From Lepidonotus clava (lineage: Eukaryota > Annelida > Polychaeta > Phyllodocida > Polynoidae): a stretch of DNA of 64,000 bases. Under the pieces are notes generated by a model. That model saw only the letters and a program-made list of their open reading frames with translations. It did no database searches and was not told where the DNA came from. The stretch lies in assembly GCA_936440205.1 (NCBI GenBank), contig OW387133.1:12366001-12430000 (forward strand), in the 5' to 3' direction. The first letter of the stretch is position 1, and each line of letters opens with the position of its first letter. Position numbers and translations under genes: made by a program. Of this stretch, positions 34,366 to 47,693 are shown piece by piece.

Positions 34366-36841
34366 AACGATGACGTCACATAAGCGTTTTCTAATTTGCA
34401 TACTATAGTGGAACGTCAAGTACATTTCATTTCGTTTTCTAAACCAAAGAATGGATAAGACGGAGATTTTGGTTTACTAAACCACATCAAGAATCAAGAG
34501 TCGATCAAACCAGAACTTGTTCTTGAAACATGAAATGTATAAGAAGGGGTGGATAACTCTCAGAATATAGCGCACTGGAAAAGAGTCCTGTTTATTTGAC
34601 CAGAAGTTGACTTTTTTTTCAGTAATCTTGGTTTCCTTACATATATGTGGTCCTTTTGCTATACTTGCAAACAGGTAACCCTCCCTCCTAAAAGTCATGG
34701 CAAGCTGTAACATTAGAGGGTGTTAATCGTTTTGCTATATGGAACAGGGAGATGGTGATTAGGTTGAGGGTGGTATGTAATAGGTTCGAGTAGGCCTCAG
34801 AGAAGTAAGAACGTGATGATCGTAAATTAACACCTTATTGTTTGGGTCGCACATGACTTGAGAAATCAAGTTTTTTTTAAGTGGTGTAAGTTTTGTCACC
34901 CTGGCATTTGCTACTACCCCATGTATACTTCAAGATAAAATACTATAGACAAAATCCTATGCCAGGCCAGCTACAGGAGGCATCGCAGCCCTCAATTGGC
35001 TGCATAATGGCAGGGCTCCCACTGGCTGTATATTTCCCTATTATTTTTCAGTTCGCCCTTTATTTTTCTATATTTTCACGAGTTTCTTCTACATTCCATT
35101 CTTTGAGAACTAGAAAGTGTCTAGACCGTTATAGCATCTGAGTTCTAGGCCCCAGATCTCCGCCTTCTTTTGCCACACAATCTGTTTCCCTCTCTTATTT
35201 TTCCCTTTTCAATAAATAGATTTCTTTTATACAAAAAAATGACTGGTTTTGTGGAAAAAAATAACCTACTTTATTTGATAATTACAACCAAATGCCATAG
35301 TGAATGTTGTTTCTTGGCCCTTATGTTTGCTATTTATCATCACAGTGGCATGACAGCACTTGTCATTCAAATTTAAAGATACTAATTGCTGACCTGCACA
35401 TATTGTACGTGCATACAACATTCGATTCTGCAATACGAGGTACAATAGATACTGGAATTAAATAACATTATTGCCTGGTATTTCAAGAACTTCCAAAGGG
35501 CGCCAACATTTTTTGGTTTTTGTTTTGTTTTTTGTGTGTTTTTTGCGACAAAAGAGAGACATAGCATAATTGTATAGGGGATTCTCCTATCGAGTATGCA
35601 TTGTGAAGTCGACAAAGAAGTTGAGTTTGTTCTTGTTTATTTACAAAATGTAGTCACTAACAACTGTAAGAGTCTATAGTATCAAACTATCAAAACCATT
35701 GTCTTTGGTCGATGATCCTTTGTTCTCAGTATCTAAAGTAATACTCTTATAATATTCTAATAATATTATTTTATAAGAGTCTTTCTTATTTGTATCGATA
35801 CACCGTGTTCATTCTTTAATCCTTACCTACAACAGGCAAGCCTTCACTTTAGCAGAGACCTAGTATGTAAATATAGTATATATCGAGACTGGAAAGCTTC
35901 TCTGTGGCCCTATGTGATCATTTCCCTGGTGGCTGGTTGGAACCCAGCCAGTCAACCATGACCAGGGTCTGACCATTACCAATCTATCTTTGGAGAAGCA
36001 AGTGGCACCACACAAGCCATTTTAACCTAGGCATAATGGTCGATCCAAATCCAATCCAACCACAGCCTAGGAAGACGGCCTGTAATGCATAACAGGTTTC
36101 ACCATGGCTTCCCAGTCTCGATATACATACAAGGTCTCTGACTTTAGACACCAAAATAAGATAAGGTTTTTTAAACGAGCATTCTTAACAGTATGCTCTA
36201 GTGCAATTGCCGCATAATCCGTAAGCAATGACGATAATATATATAGAGAAACAGGCACATGTAAAAAGAAGGGGTCAAAAACCTTTGCGGCTGACTGAAT
36301 GCATATCAAGTGAAGATGAGCATTACCACCATACGATCCAGAAAGTTCCACTGGCCCATTGCTTTGAAATTCCCAATTCTAAATAACTGATGAATTCGTA
36401 ACTTAAGGACAATAGCGCAATTATAGAAGTAGTATAGTGTTGAGATTTGTTTGAATCTTTACACAGTGAAAGTTCTACCTATATAGACGCCAAAAATGCA
36501 AAAATAATCAGGGGTCACCATGTAAACTTTTCAGCTAGAGTAGCCTTAATACGAGCTCGTTTTTCAAAAGTCGTCTTGCAAAATGGATCTTTAACTTGAA
36601 AATATGCAAAAATGAACTATTTCAAACATACAAAAATTCAAAAATAAAGTTGAACACAAAAAAAAATTAGTTAAAGATTGCTCTAAAAGTCAATATCATG
36701 CATATACATAAGGATTTAGGCTATCATTTCCAGCCCAAAAAACAAGGGGTCACCATACTAATATGGCCAGCAGAGATGAATATCCATTCAAAAACCTGAA
36801 AATGGCATAAAATGGATATCTATTTGTTTTTCTCTCAAATG

Positions 36842-36847
36842 TTTATT
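36842..36847 (-). terminator. candidate poly(A) signal of the LRRC74-like gene
   Basis: This is the first AATAAA on the minus strand after the stop codon at 37183, giving a 3' UTR of about 340 nt. Confidence 0.4.
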
Positions 36848-37182
36848 CTAAAAGTATTTTGAAAATTCTAGGTTATTCCTGAGACCCTTACAATAATTTG
36901 GATACGTAACATGCCTTTATACAACCTATAATAAAAGAGTGACAGAAGAAAATGCCATTTTTGTTGCAAATTTCATTTTTTAGCATTTGCCAAGTTTTCT
37001 CGAAATCAGTCATGTTTCCTCATTTCTACCTTGAAAACTACTCCTTTTAGCCAATTTTCAAAATACTATTTATGAGTTCTTAATATATTTTCAGTCTTTC
37101 TGCAAAATATGAATATGCCATTGTCCTTAGTATGATAATCTGTGTACGTGGAAGAAGACATAACCGGCCCATCCAATCTCTA

Positions 37183-40100
37183 TCACAAAGCCTGTTGGTT
37201 TTCTGTGTTCACCGCGGGCATGATTGACGACCCTGGAGGTACGGAAGGCCCGGAGGAGGCGGGCCGGGCGTCCGGAGGAGGGTTGTGGTAGTCTATCAGA
37301 GGGGTGCCCCCTGTTAACGGTCTCAGCGGGAGGGAGGGCTGCAGGACGTCGGACTCTGATGTCTGATGGCTTTTGTTCAAAGCGTTTCTGAGTTTGGCCA
37401 AGGCGATCTGTTTACGGGCTTTCAGGACAGGCTCTGATTTTACGTCTAATATCTGTCTGAAATTTGAATGTATAGTTGCATTGATAAGCAGTATATATGA
37501 TATAAAAAAAAAAGTAGAAATTAAGGGTGCACAAAGCAATTGTTATTGCCCTGCTTTGCACACATTGTCAAGGGCTTTAGCGCAAGACAAAGGTGTGTGC
37601 GCATTGTGCCACACTGGGGCAATAACTATTGCTGAGTGTGGCTTTGGTCTGTGCTTGATGTATTCTATACCAATTGCACAGAAAATGTGGAAAACTGACA
37701 ACACAAAAAAGTGGCATTAGCCTTCACAGAGAGGCATCATTGCCATAGGGGCTGGAATCCTGACATAGAATATAGTAGATTATTTACTTTTAGTTGGTGT
37801 AAACTAATTTCGTGCAATAATATAATATTGTACAAAGAGGAGATACCTACCCGTAGTCAATTGCGTCCTCATGTTTCTTGTCGAGCTGCTCTACAATTTC
37901 TTCGAGCTGCTTATGTGTCAGTGGTATCCGGATTGCCTTAGGATAGAACGTATGTTTAAATATTATACATTTGTCTCCCAAACTGAACAATGCTGCATAG
38001 GGTCAAGTTTGATCTAACAATGTTATAGAACCCTCCTTAGGGAAACATCATCCAATACCATCGCGAATGACTCGGAGATCCATTCAACCTTGAAAGTAAT
38101 CAATGCTAGTAACAATGGTTATAGTGGATATATTGATGGGAATTTGCAGAGATAGAAGGCCGCCACTTATATGTCCTACATATTAAATGAAACACCTCCT
38201 ACCTGAGCTGCTTGGATGAATTGACTCCTGGTCACCTTTAATGTCACATTTTCGTCAAAGTTAGCGAATTGATCCCAGAGCCTGAGCTTCTTTAGTTTAA
38301 CATGAGCCAGGAAGAGGTGTAGGGGATCTTCTATCATTAATTCTCCGGGCGGTGAGGCCGTCAGTGATGCAAAGTGGTCATGGGAACTGACGACAACACC
38401 GCGAGACACTGTGACATCACGAGACTTCCTGATCTCACTGACCAGTGCCTCGAACCCAAAGGTCACTGATACTTCCTATACAAAGTGAATTCAAAATGTT
38501 TTGGAATGAACGAAAATGATTTTGAGTAGGTGTTGATTGTAAGACATTTTAAGTGCCACTGATTATGGAATAAAAGTAGGCAATTCATTACTTACAAGTC
38601 CAAGTTATATCTAGTAGTTCAAATATGTTCAATGTATAATAAATGTTGTCCAGAATTTATTTTTCTCATGAACAGGGCCACAATTCTTACAATTTTACAG
38701 ACAAACCTAAAAGTTTATCAATAATATTACACCTTAGCTGCATAATCTAACAAGGAAAGCCACACAATAGCACGATCGTTACCTTCAAATCCAACATCTT
38801 TATGGACGAAGTTTCATTTTGTCTGATGGCTTCAAGAATTTTGATGGCACCAACTGATGACAACGGATTTAACCCAAGCTGAAATTTCAAATCATCAAAG
38901 TTTTTAAATACTATGATAATGAAGAGTTTGATTAAAGGAAACTGAATGTACCATTATCTAAAAGAAATACAAAACACTTTTGGTTGGCAACTGCATTGTA
39001 CATCCACCTTCTCTTAAAACCATTCATGTATACCGAGAACGAAAATAACCTCCAAAATAACATTCAGGTCTCACATTCTCTAATTGCTTCTCGACCAACC
39101 TTGAGAATCTGGAGGGTGTTATTAGCACCAAGGCCCTGGGCCAGACTTTCAGCTCCGACGGCAGTTATCCGGTTAGAGGTCAAATCAAGGTCAACCAAGA
39201 TTGTGTTCTCTTTGAGGGCATCGCATATTGCCCGCGCTCCAACGTCAGCGAATCCGTTCCACGATAGGTTTAGATGGGTGAGGCAGGAGTTATTCTTGAA
39301 ATGGGAAAGTTAGAGATTATTCTAATGACTTTATAGAAAAAGTTATTTATCTCTTCTCTTCTCAATTTAATTTTTGTTTTTGTTTTTAAATTTTGGTATT
39401 ACAAAATATCTGCGAACGTGGCCTTAATATAATATAGTGCGTGTAGCATGAATTGTGTCACCGAAAGCGTATCCAACAACCAAACACTCAACATGTGAGT
39501 TAGTCATGCCTTAAATTGTCGCTGTCTTCGATGTATACTGCGTCATGATATAGATCTTAAAGTAGATTGCAATAGATACATCTTATTGGACTGATGACAT
39601 TTTACTGCAGTTATAGTAGGATCCATATACAATGTAATACCTGTAATCCTGACGCAACAGCCAAGGCTCCTCTTAAACGTAAATGGTTCCAACTTAAATC
39701 CAGTTTGAATAGCGTGTCAGTTGTTGCTGTGAAAATATGAACGCCAAATTGATGTTGTGCAGACTGTACAATTACCATAATCACAAAAGGTTGAGACAAT
39801 TGATGCAATTGGATTTAGCTTAAATATGAAAGTTCTAGTAATAAGATAATGCACTTACTCAAAGCCTTCCCCATAAGAACGCCTCCTTCCTCCTGTAGTT
39901 TGTTATGGCTGAGATTGAGTTCGTGCAGACGGAAGTTAATCTGAATCAACAATAGAATATCCAATATAGGGACAAACGTTCAGAAGTTATTATAGATATC
40001 GCAACAGGGCTATATCAGCGCATATCAATTTGTTTGTTCCTTTTCATGATCATACTCTTATTCTGTTTGCTGATGAACTTATTGAAAGTTCAGATTGAAA

Positions 40101-43100
40101 TTGCAAAATTTTATTTTTGCTTTTTTTTTTACTTACCAAAGAGACAAGGGTGTTGGAAATGAAAAAGAAAAATCCAAATATCCTCCAAAAACATTTTAAG
40201 CATCTGAAATACATGCCCTGAGCATCTATATGTTGTTTCATGGTTTTCCATGCTATTTTAGGTCAATTATTTGGATTTTGACCAAAAAAAATTAATATTT
40301 CCTAAAACAAAGTTTAACACAACAACAAAATGTTGGGCCTTAGTTATTGGCATGCTTTGGTCCTTTGAGTAATTGGTTTACCCTAAACATTATCAAGAAG
40401 TTACAGATTGCATACTGCCCTTCACCTCCTGTCACTTCAAAACGACCTTCTTGGTGACCTCACCTGTAAAGCCTCGGCAATGAAGACCACGTCCTTTTCG
40501 GTGAAGTTGTTCCCGGCAACGTTCAACACCCGCAGTTCTTCGTTGACCTGGAGCATCGTCCCCAACTCAGCCGCCCCCGTCCGGCCCAGATTGTTGTCAG
40601 ATACATCCTGTAGATTTGTTTGGGTTCAAGAAAGAAACACTTATGTATAGCCAACAGTTATAGCAGTCAGTGGCATACCCATGGACAGGGGGGTTTCTAA
40701 GGGATCTGGAACCCCCTCAGACTTTTCAAAGTTTATGTAAGTTAACTGCTTATATAGGATTTTTTTTTATCATATTAACGGGTCAGAACCCCCTCACTTT
40801 TGCATGGAACCCCCTTCATCTACCTGGAACCCCCTCAGGGTTTGTAGGGCTCTGTACGCCCCTGGCAGTTTGAAACACTGACCAACTGTAAGAATTACAA
40901 GAAAGAATTGTAAAAATTAAAAATAAAGTCATTCAAGAGAAACACGAATATGAATGTAAAAGCTTTAGCTGCGAAAAGTAGGTATCGTTCAATACTGATA
41001 TAAGACGTCTTACCAAAGAAGCAATGTAAACATTTTCATCCATCATTCCACATATTGATCGGATGCCAGTCGGTCCTATTCGGTTTCCTTTTAGAATTAA
41101 AGTTGTGACATCGGCGTTATTCTGTAAGGGGAAACACTAGATGAGATAGTACATGCCCATAGTTTGCAAAGTTCATTATCTATTGACAGGGTCCTAGGTC
41201 AGTGATTATGAGGGTACAAATTCATCGGTAGCATCCAGACCTAAGAAAATGCCTTAATTATAACAATTGTAGCGATGATTCAAGAATTTGCCAGGAGATA
41301 TTGACCAGGGAGTGACACAATAACAATTCTAGAGTATAACATTTGGATAGTTACCTGTGTAGTATTTTGAAAAATGAAAAATGAAGTTGTAGATTATAGG
41401 ATGGACAAATAGAAATATTGAAAACAATGTAATACTAAGTTGTAGATTATAGGGTGGACAAATAATAATGTTGAAAACATTTGTTAGTCTCCAGTCTCTT
41501 GAAAGATGGATTAATTAGTTGAAGTTGGCAAGATAATTGGACTAATATGAAGAAAAGGCTTCTTTCTCCGATTACCTGCTTTATCATGATGTAAATATTG
41601 AAATACTAACAGACAATTTTTGTTGTTAGAATCATAGATGTGGACAACCCACATAAACACTGAAAGTTGACTTTGCATAGAGATAATACAAATTGTATAT
41701 CTTCCTAATCGTATATATTCATTGTAAAAGAACCAGTGGTCACCCACTGACCAAGACCCACCAGTAGGCTGCAGGCCAGGGCTGTGGCGTCCTTGGGGCC
41801 CAGGTTTCTGTTGGTCAGGTCGATGGTTTCAGAGGCGAGGCAGGAGAGCACCTGGGAGGAGGGCAGTACGCCGTACCTCCGGCAGGCGGCAGTGTAGATG
41901 ACTTTGTTGGTCTGCAGGTGGCTGCGGTCGGCCGCCGCCCGGAAACCTGAACACGCTGGAGGGTTTCAGTTTTATGAATTCAGTATTATTTTAGCGACCA
42001 ATCACGGGATATTGTAACATAGAGGGATGCTCAGTAATTTGCTCTAAACCCATTTTAAATTTAGCTATTGATGAAATTAAGTAAATGATAGACATTTCCG
42101 TACAGATATTATACATGGGTAGAATTTTCCAGAGATATTCCATGCTTATAATCACAAAACATTTTTATCTAATCATAACCGTTGCATTATGGGTAATTTG
42201 GAATGAAATATTCATTTTGTAAATGTTGTTATGTTTTGAATGATAGTACGTCACCTCTGCAGTGAAAAATGAAATGTTCAGATTTAATGGTTGTTGTTTT
42301 CAACCATTCTGACAAAAGTAGTTTCCTTCCCTACATCTAAAACTGCTAGTTGATTCAATATCTGTAAGAGATTTATTGTATTTTCAATAATTATGATAAT
42401 GAGGAAACTCAATATTTCTGACTAAACATTATTTGCAATTGGTTTAACTTGGTATCATATCTCCAACCTAAGCACACGAGCTCAATCAAGGGTGTTTCAA
42501 TATGTCCACAGGAGGGGAATATGTAAGAGTATCTCAAACCCTATAGGAATATTTGAAAATGACTTGCACAATTCAAAAGAGGGGATTGTGAATCCCAATT
42601 CATACTTTTCCCCCTTAGGTCACCATTTCCCACGATTGGTCACTATATCATTTGTTACGATCATATTGTTTATAAAATACGTCATGCACTGTGCATTATT
42701 TGAAAATACGTGCATATTAAACGCACATTCATTTGGATTTTGTTCATTGTTTTAATGAATTAGCTACAATAATTTTACATCCCTATTCATTATTCTATAA
42801 ATAAATTCCACTATTAAGTATTATCGAACTAAGTTTTTTATTCGTCAGTTCATATTTGCATATCATTAGTAAAGTGGTTATGTAAGAGAAATTAAACAAC
42901 TGCAGCCTCATGATATAAAAAAGATAACATAATAACAATAAAAATCACTTTCATTTGAGTTGATATAGTTAAATTGACATGTACGGATCAATGTTCTTAC
43001 TTGGATTGTAAAAGCACAAGCAGGAATCGACATTACAGTATTATCAACGGTTTGAAAGACTATTTCACTAATTCAGATGCAAATATACTTAACAATAAAA

Positions 43101-44337
43101 TGAATGCAATGAGATTATGGGTGAAACGCCAAAGAAGGATACAGCCTATTCTTATCAGCATTATTTCCTATTTTACTTTCATTTTTTTTGGCACAGGGAT
43201 TCTATAAAGTGTGCGCAATAGAATGACCCTAGTAGCTATAACTGAGTTTACGAGTGTATGCAGGCATGCTCGAAAAAATATCTAACGCGCTTCTTAACCT
43301 GAATAAACACATGCAAGGTTGAAAGCAAAATCGCTCGCCACACTGTATTTCCACACTTTTATACATAAACTATATTACAGTCTTATACTATGGCCAACCT
43401 AGCATCATCTGTGAAGACTTGCGCACTATCTGTCCGAAGGAGCGTTGTTTATTGACTGACTGAGTGCACCGTCTCAGGAATTCTAGGGTCGTTGAAACAA
43501 GGAGTTCCATCATCTCATTCAGCATGTTCATATATAACAATTAAGCTGTCTGCACATTAACTATTTACATGTCATCTTATGTCAACTGTACAAAGCCCAT
43601 GCCCTTCCAACTAATGTGGTCAATTGGCCAACGACCATGTCTTGTGATTAGTGCCTCAAAATTAGCAATTCCATCTGTCAGTAAAAAGCATGTAGGCCTA
43701 TACCCTTACAGAAAAGGACACATACCGATCAAACATTCATAGACCCAATGTCTGTGAGAGTATGGACATAGAGAGCTTATGCTAATTTGGCTAATTTGGA
43801 TTGCTAATCATGAGATACTAATCACAATACACTGTTTCGTGAAATATTAGCATAATCAGAGAGATATTGTTCCAGCATATTTAAACGTATGTATACATGT
43901 ACAAGTATGTGTAATGTTTTCCCTTCACCATCGGTATTTTGTATATAAGATTCAATGTACATTGTAAGGTAGGTTTATGTAAGTAGATCGTTCTGATTCT
44001 TTACAGGACATAAACTTATTTGAAAGACTAATGAGTTATAATACATAATTACATATCTAAGCACCCTACCTTCATCTTCAAGGTCAGTGTCTGACCCTTG
44101 ACCATCATCGGCGCCCCAGGCTGTAGACTGTGGTGCACCTGGTCCTCCCATCGAAAGGTTCCGGTTCCGGCCGTACATCGTCGACCCCGTCGGCAGGACG
44201 TCGGGCCCGCCGTACGTCGAGGGAACGCCCATTCCCAACTCGCCGTCGCCGGAGTAAGCGGAACCGGAAGCTGCCGTTCGCGGTCGTCGCGCGACGCGGC
44301 GCTTGTCGAAGGGAGGCGGCATGAGCGGCACCGCCAT
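37183..44337 (-). CDS. LRRC74A: LRRC74-like protein: RNase-inhibitor-type leucine-rich repeats plus degenerate EF-hand region
   Basis: Coding exons on the minus strand, in transcript order: 44337-44070 (ATG at 44337), 41946-41762, 41121-41014, 40607-40464, 39940-39859, 39726-39641, 39294-39100, 38878-38783, 38475-38203, 37936-37851, 37456-37183. Every junction has AG/GT sites and phases agree, giving 598 residues and a TGA stop. Residues 1-90 are Pro/Gly/Ser-rich and end in an acidic DTDLEDEG. A segment VIYTAACRRYGVLPSSQVL precedes about ten LRRs of ~28 residues (for example LTHLNLSWNGFADVGARAI and LHELNLSHNKLQEEG), roughly residues 125-415. Residues ~430-510 look like an EF-hand pair with non-canonical loops (LWDQFANFDENVTLKVTRSQF), followed by a basic, then Pro-rich tail. 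The order fits the LRRC74A/B family by recollection; the human protein is shorter. LRRs are protein-binding scaffolds, and no enzymatic role is suggested. The A/B assignment is not certain. Confidence 0.93.
40668..40864. mobile_element. 197-bp MITE with 5-bp target duplication in an LRRC74-like intron
   Basis: The ends CAGTGGCATAC and GTACGCCCCTG are imperfect inverted repeats. The element is flanked on both sides by GCAGT (40663-40667 and 40865-40869). The inside is rich in GGAACCCCCTC-type repeats and has no gene. The CAGTGGCGTAC-type end is common in hAT-like elements, but hAT usually makes 8-bp duplications, so the superfamily is open. Confidence 0.7.
41385..41482. repeat. short tandem duplication, about 62 bp, two copies
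   Basis: The block AGTTGTAGATTATAGGRTGG, ACAAATAR..AAT.TTGAAAACA occurs twice in a row in an intron of the LRRC74-like gene. No function is suggested. Confidence 0.6.
41947..44069. other. first long intron of the LRRC74-like gene, no recognised feature
   Basis: AT-rich DNA of 2.1 kb between the first two recognised coding exons. Two plus-strand frames (87 and 77 codons) have no motif or splice support. I see nothing else in it. Confidence 0.6.
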
Positions 44338-45713
44338 CCGGTCCCTGCGGAGAGCAGCAGGCAGGAGGAGGTCAGGCGGTGCGGGCGGCAGGAGGACACC
44401 ACGTCGGCCCCGCGCCGGGTGCCGGTCGGGTCGGTATGGGTGTGTACGGACAGGGGGGTGGGCAGGCCGTTGTCGGCCGGAGGGGGCAGGGGCAGGGGCA
44501 GGAGGGGAAGGTAGCACCCCACATTGTGCTGAATAACCTGGCTTGACTTTGAGATTTGATTCATTCCTGTTGCTCACCATACACATACCATACATTCAAA
44601 TTAGATACAGATTCCTATTGAGTTCCTCCTTATCCTTTAACTCCCTCTGGTGCTTATGAACTTCCCAATCTCAGGTATCCAAGGCCATGATGAAAGTGTG
44701 TATGAAGTTAACCCAGCTGCTGTGGGGCATATGATTCAGAGGGAGGTTAGAGCCCCCTGTGTCTACCACAAACTTTGTTCTGCCAACGGTCATTTGTATG
44801 TACAAGTTGGCAGTCACTCTCAATGTTTTCATAGCTAGCATTATACCCCTCTGTCCTATCATAACAAAACATACCCCATGGCCCACAAAGCACACACAAC
44901 TTGAAAGAGATTATCCAAACCCGGTACTTCCCCTGGAGGAAAAACAGATCGCTACAACCGTTAGAGACCTTAGTCGAGCCGGGGGGCGCCTGTTAGTCAT
45001 AGAGTGGGTTGGGGAAGGGTCTAATCCCCTCTCCAGATACATGTTACCTTTGTATGGCCCCCATTCATGGGGTCCTTTAGAGTATATGGGACCCAGGGTC
45101 GAGACCTAACTTTTACTTCATAGAATTAGAGAGTGTTTGATATTTGGAATTTAGGCGCCATAGCTATGGAGGTCAACATGCCAATGTGAAAAGGGACCAA
45201 GGCATCGTTGACCACCAACCAGTGTGTAACACACCTTCATTTTCAAATAACTAGTGCAGCCCTATAATAAATTCAAACTCTCAGCCATTGATATAACATT
45301 TACATGAAAATATGTTTTATTCTTAAACAAGAGCGACCTATAAGTTAATGTTAGCAACAATAAGAAATGTACTGTTTAAAATAACACGAATGTGGAACAC
45401 ACTAACAATATGATAACATGAGTATAATATTATCGGGATTGTACTATGTGTGCCAAGACAAACAACTGCTCTCCACTAACCTCCTTGAGATACTCATGCG
45501 CGATCCCTATACACACACTATAAGACAATTAATGCAGAAGTAAGGAAGAAAGTGTATTATCATTCATGGTAGTAGAACAATCCGTATACATGTATATATT
45601 AACTTTTTCTATTTTTTAATTTAGTGTGCATATTGTTAACAATAACAATGCAATCGAACATAGTGTAATGTGTTACCACATGAATGGAAGCGTATACCAA
45701 AGGCATAACTCAC

Positions 45714-45736
45714 CGATTTAACAGGCCTGGTGGCAT
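45714..45736 (-). CDS. candidate upstream first coding exon of the LRRC74-like gene
   Basis: On the minus strand an in-frame TAG is followed by ATG and MPPGLLN. A donor GTGAGT then leaves two bases (CG) that complete an Arg codon with the first base of exon 44344-44070, reading on as RDRMAVPLMPPP. The phase fit and strong donor support it. The exon's 5' end is not defined, and the downstream ATG at 44337 may be the true start. Confidence 0.35.
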
Positions 45737-47115
45737 CCCAGTCTCCTATAACCTCTGCCCAAAGCACTGTGTGCACTAGATCTTCCCCTTTGAGCACGTC
45801 TCCCAGGAAACCATTAAGTGGCAGCACACAACAAGTGGTTTACGACAGACACAGACACAAAATACCTCAGCGAAATTCCCGTTATTGCAGCGTTGCGCCA
45901 CCACTCCACTGCGTCTTTCTATTGGATTGGTAGATCCAGGTAATTAATGATACTCGGCCGGCACAGCTTAAACTGTCCAACAATGTCCCGGGCATACTGG
46001 GGAGAAATCAGCCCGGCGAAGGTCCAGGCCCAATGTAACAGGTAGGGCTGAATAATAGTTCCCGGTGTGCTCCCCAGGTGTCGGGCTTGACATACTGTAG
46101 GGCCGTGGAGGGCCCCGGCCCCCCCTGGAGGGCCTCCAGTCCGGCCCCAGTGTGGATGCAAATTTCATAAATCAGCTTATCCCCTGACAGATTAGCACTG
46201 GTCAACACAGTCTGGACAAATATGCCTGCAGGATTTCGAGGACGTAGCGGAGACGGTTATGGTACAAGGCCAGGTTGCCATCTGCCCATGGCTGTATTTT
46301 TACAAGCTTTGCGTTTTGTTCACACAGCAGACACTGTTCCTTTACTTTTATTTTGGGGACGCAACATCAGCTTTTCGAAGAGTTTTCAATCTTTAACCAT
46401 GTACTTCCATTTGAATGATTAGGTTTTACGCTGGCAATGTATTAACTGATTATCTGCTTTGTATTTGTGTGCTTCACCTTAAGGCAAGGTTAGCGTAATG
46501 ATTAAAAGATTAACACATAAATTCAGATATTGTGCCAACCACTTTTTCTAATGTTATGCGACATTCTCTCCAGTGTTCACTATGAACGATGGTTAAATTC
46601 TTAACCAGCTTAGATTCATTAATCACGTCAGATTACGAGTTTGGCTGAATAGCCTGGTGCCAATGTTATCGATACGTCTCCAAATAAATGAACAGCAGGT
46701 TATTTCTAAGACTACTCTATATAATCTCTGTTGACATGCCAAGGCATTATCAGTGTATCATACCATTATAAAAACATTAGTACCTTCATACAATTTCAAA
46801 ACTAAAGATACACCGGTTTAATAAATTAGATACTACATTGATAACAAATATAATTAACGCTACAGTACTATTACATTCTTCATTTGTTAATGATAATATT
46901 ATTATTTGTTCTTGGCATTTGTCCTCATACATTGTTTATGATGGGAAAGCCTGTAAAAGCCTATAAATACAATTGCCTATACAAGGACCCAAAAACGCAA
47001 GTGCGTCCTCTGCATATAATTTGCAAAGTACATGCATTACGAATTTGGTCATACTTGTGATACAAATTTGTATGTTGATACGTTCACTCTCTGCATTTAA
47101 TTGTACTTCTGGGGG

Positions 47116-47443
47116 GCATTCCATAAAAAATTGGCGATAATCCTATGTAAGAAAACGATGCGATACCAACAAATGTTATCGCCACATAACTTTTTTGTTT
47201 TTCATTTTTTTTGTTCATTTTTTTTTTCAATCAAACTCAAACTATACAGCCTTCTTCCTTGGACACATATACATATTTTTATATTTTAATATTTGCGGAA
47301 ATATATATTTTTAAAATCGCGATATTTTGTAATTATCGCCGCGATACTGATTTGAGGCCTTGGCGATAATATTTTGAGTATCGCCAATCTTTTATGGAAG
47401 TGCTTTCACTGGCGATAATTATCGCCAAATTTTTATGGAATGC
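47116..47443. mobile_element. 328-bp inverted-repeat element (GCATTCCATAAAAA family)
   Basis: The left end GCATTCCATAAAAAATTGGC is mirrored by GCCAAATTTTTATGGAATGC at the right end. Inside are further TTATCGCC / GGCGATAA motifs in both orientations. A second, diverged right-end-like motif (TATCGCCAATCTTTTATGGA) lies about 40 bp before the terminal one. It has no coding potential and no clear target duplication. Probably a MITE, possibly with a duplicated end. Confidence 0.65.
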
Positions 47444-47693
47444 ATACCTGGCCTTCTGCAAACTAACAGTAGATGTATGTTATCAATTCTAAAGTAAGTT
47501 TAAGTTTTCTGAATATTTGCCTTTCAAAAAACAGTTGGGATGTGATTGATGAATCCTTACATTTTCAGTACACAGGTTAACCGCATTAATCTCAATAACA
47601 ATACAAGAACATTTGAGGGACAGCTTAAAGTTATATATTAGCTTAATCTTGATATATCTCAAATAAAAAAAGGCTAAAAATAACTATATAATT

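Larger units (their letters stand above)
30001..37182. other. SNAP-25 3' UTR and intergenic space between convergent genes
   Basis: After the 8b stop there is AT-rich DNA. SNAP-25 (plus) and the LRR gene (minus) end towards each other here. No exon was recognised; the 79-codon plus-strand frame at 32955-33194 has no motif I know. A duplicated block lies at 33.7-34.4 kb, and a short AT-rich hairpin at 35743-35780 (arms ACTCTTATAA / TTATAAGAGT). Confidence 0.5.

Noticed and set aside
44098-44536. Arg-rich plus-strand frames over the first LRRC74-like exon
   Set aside because: Antisense shadows of a GC-rich coding exon whose minus-strand frame joins in phase to the next exon.
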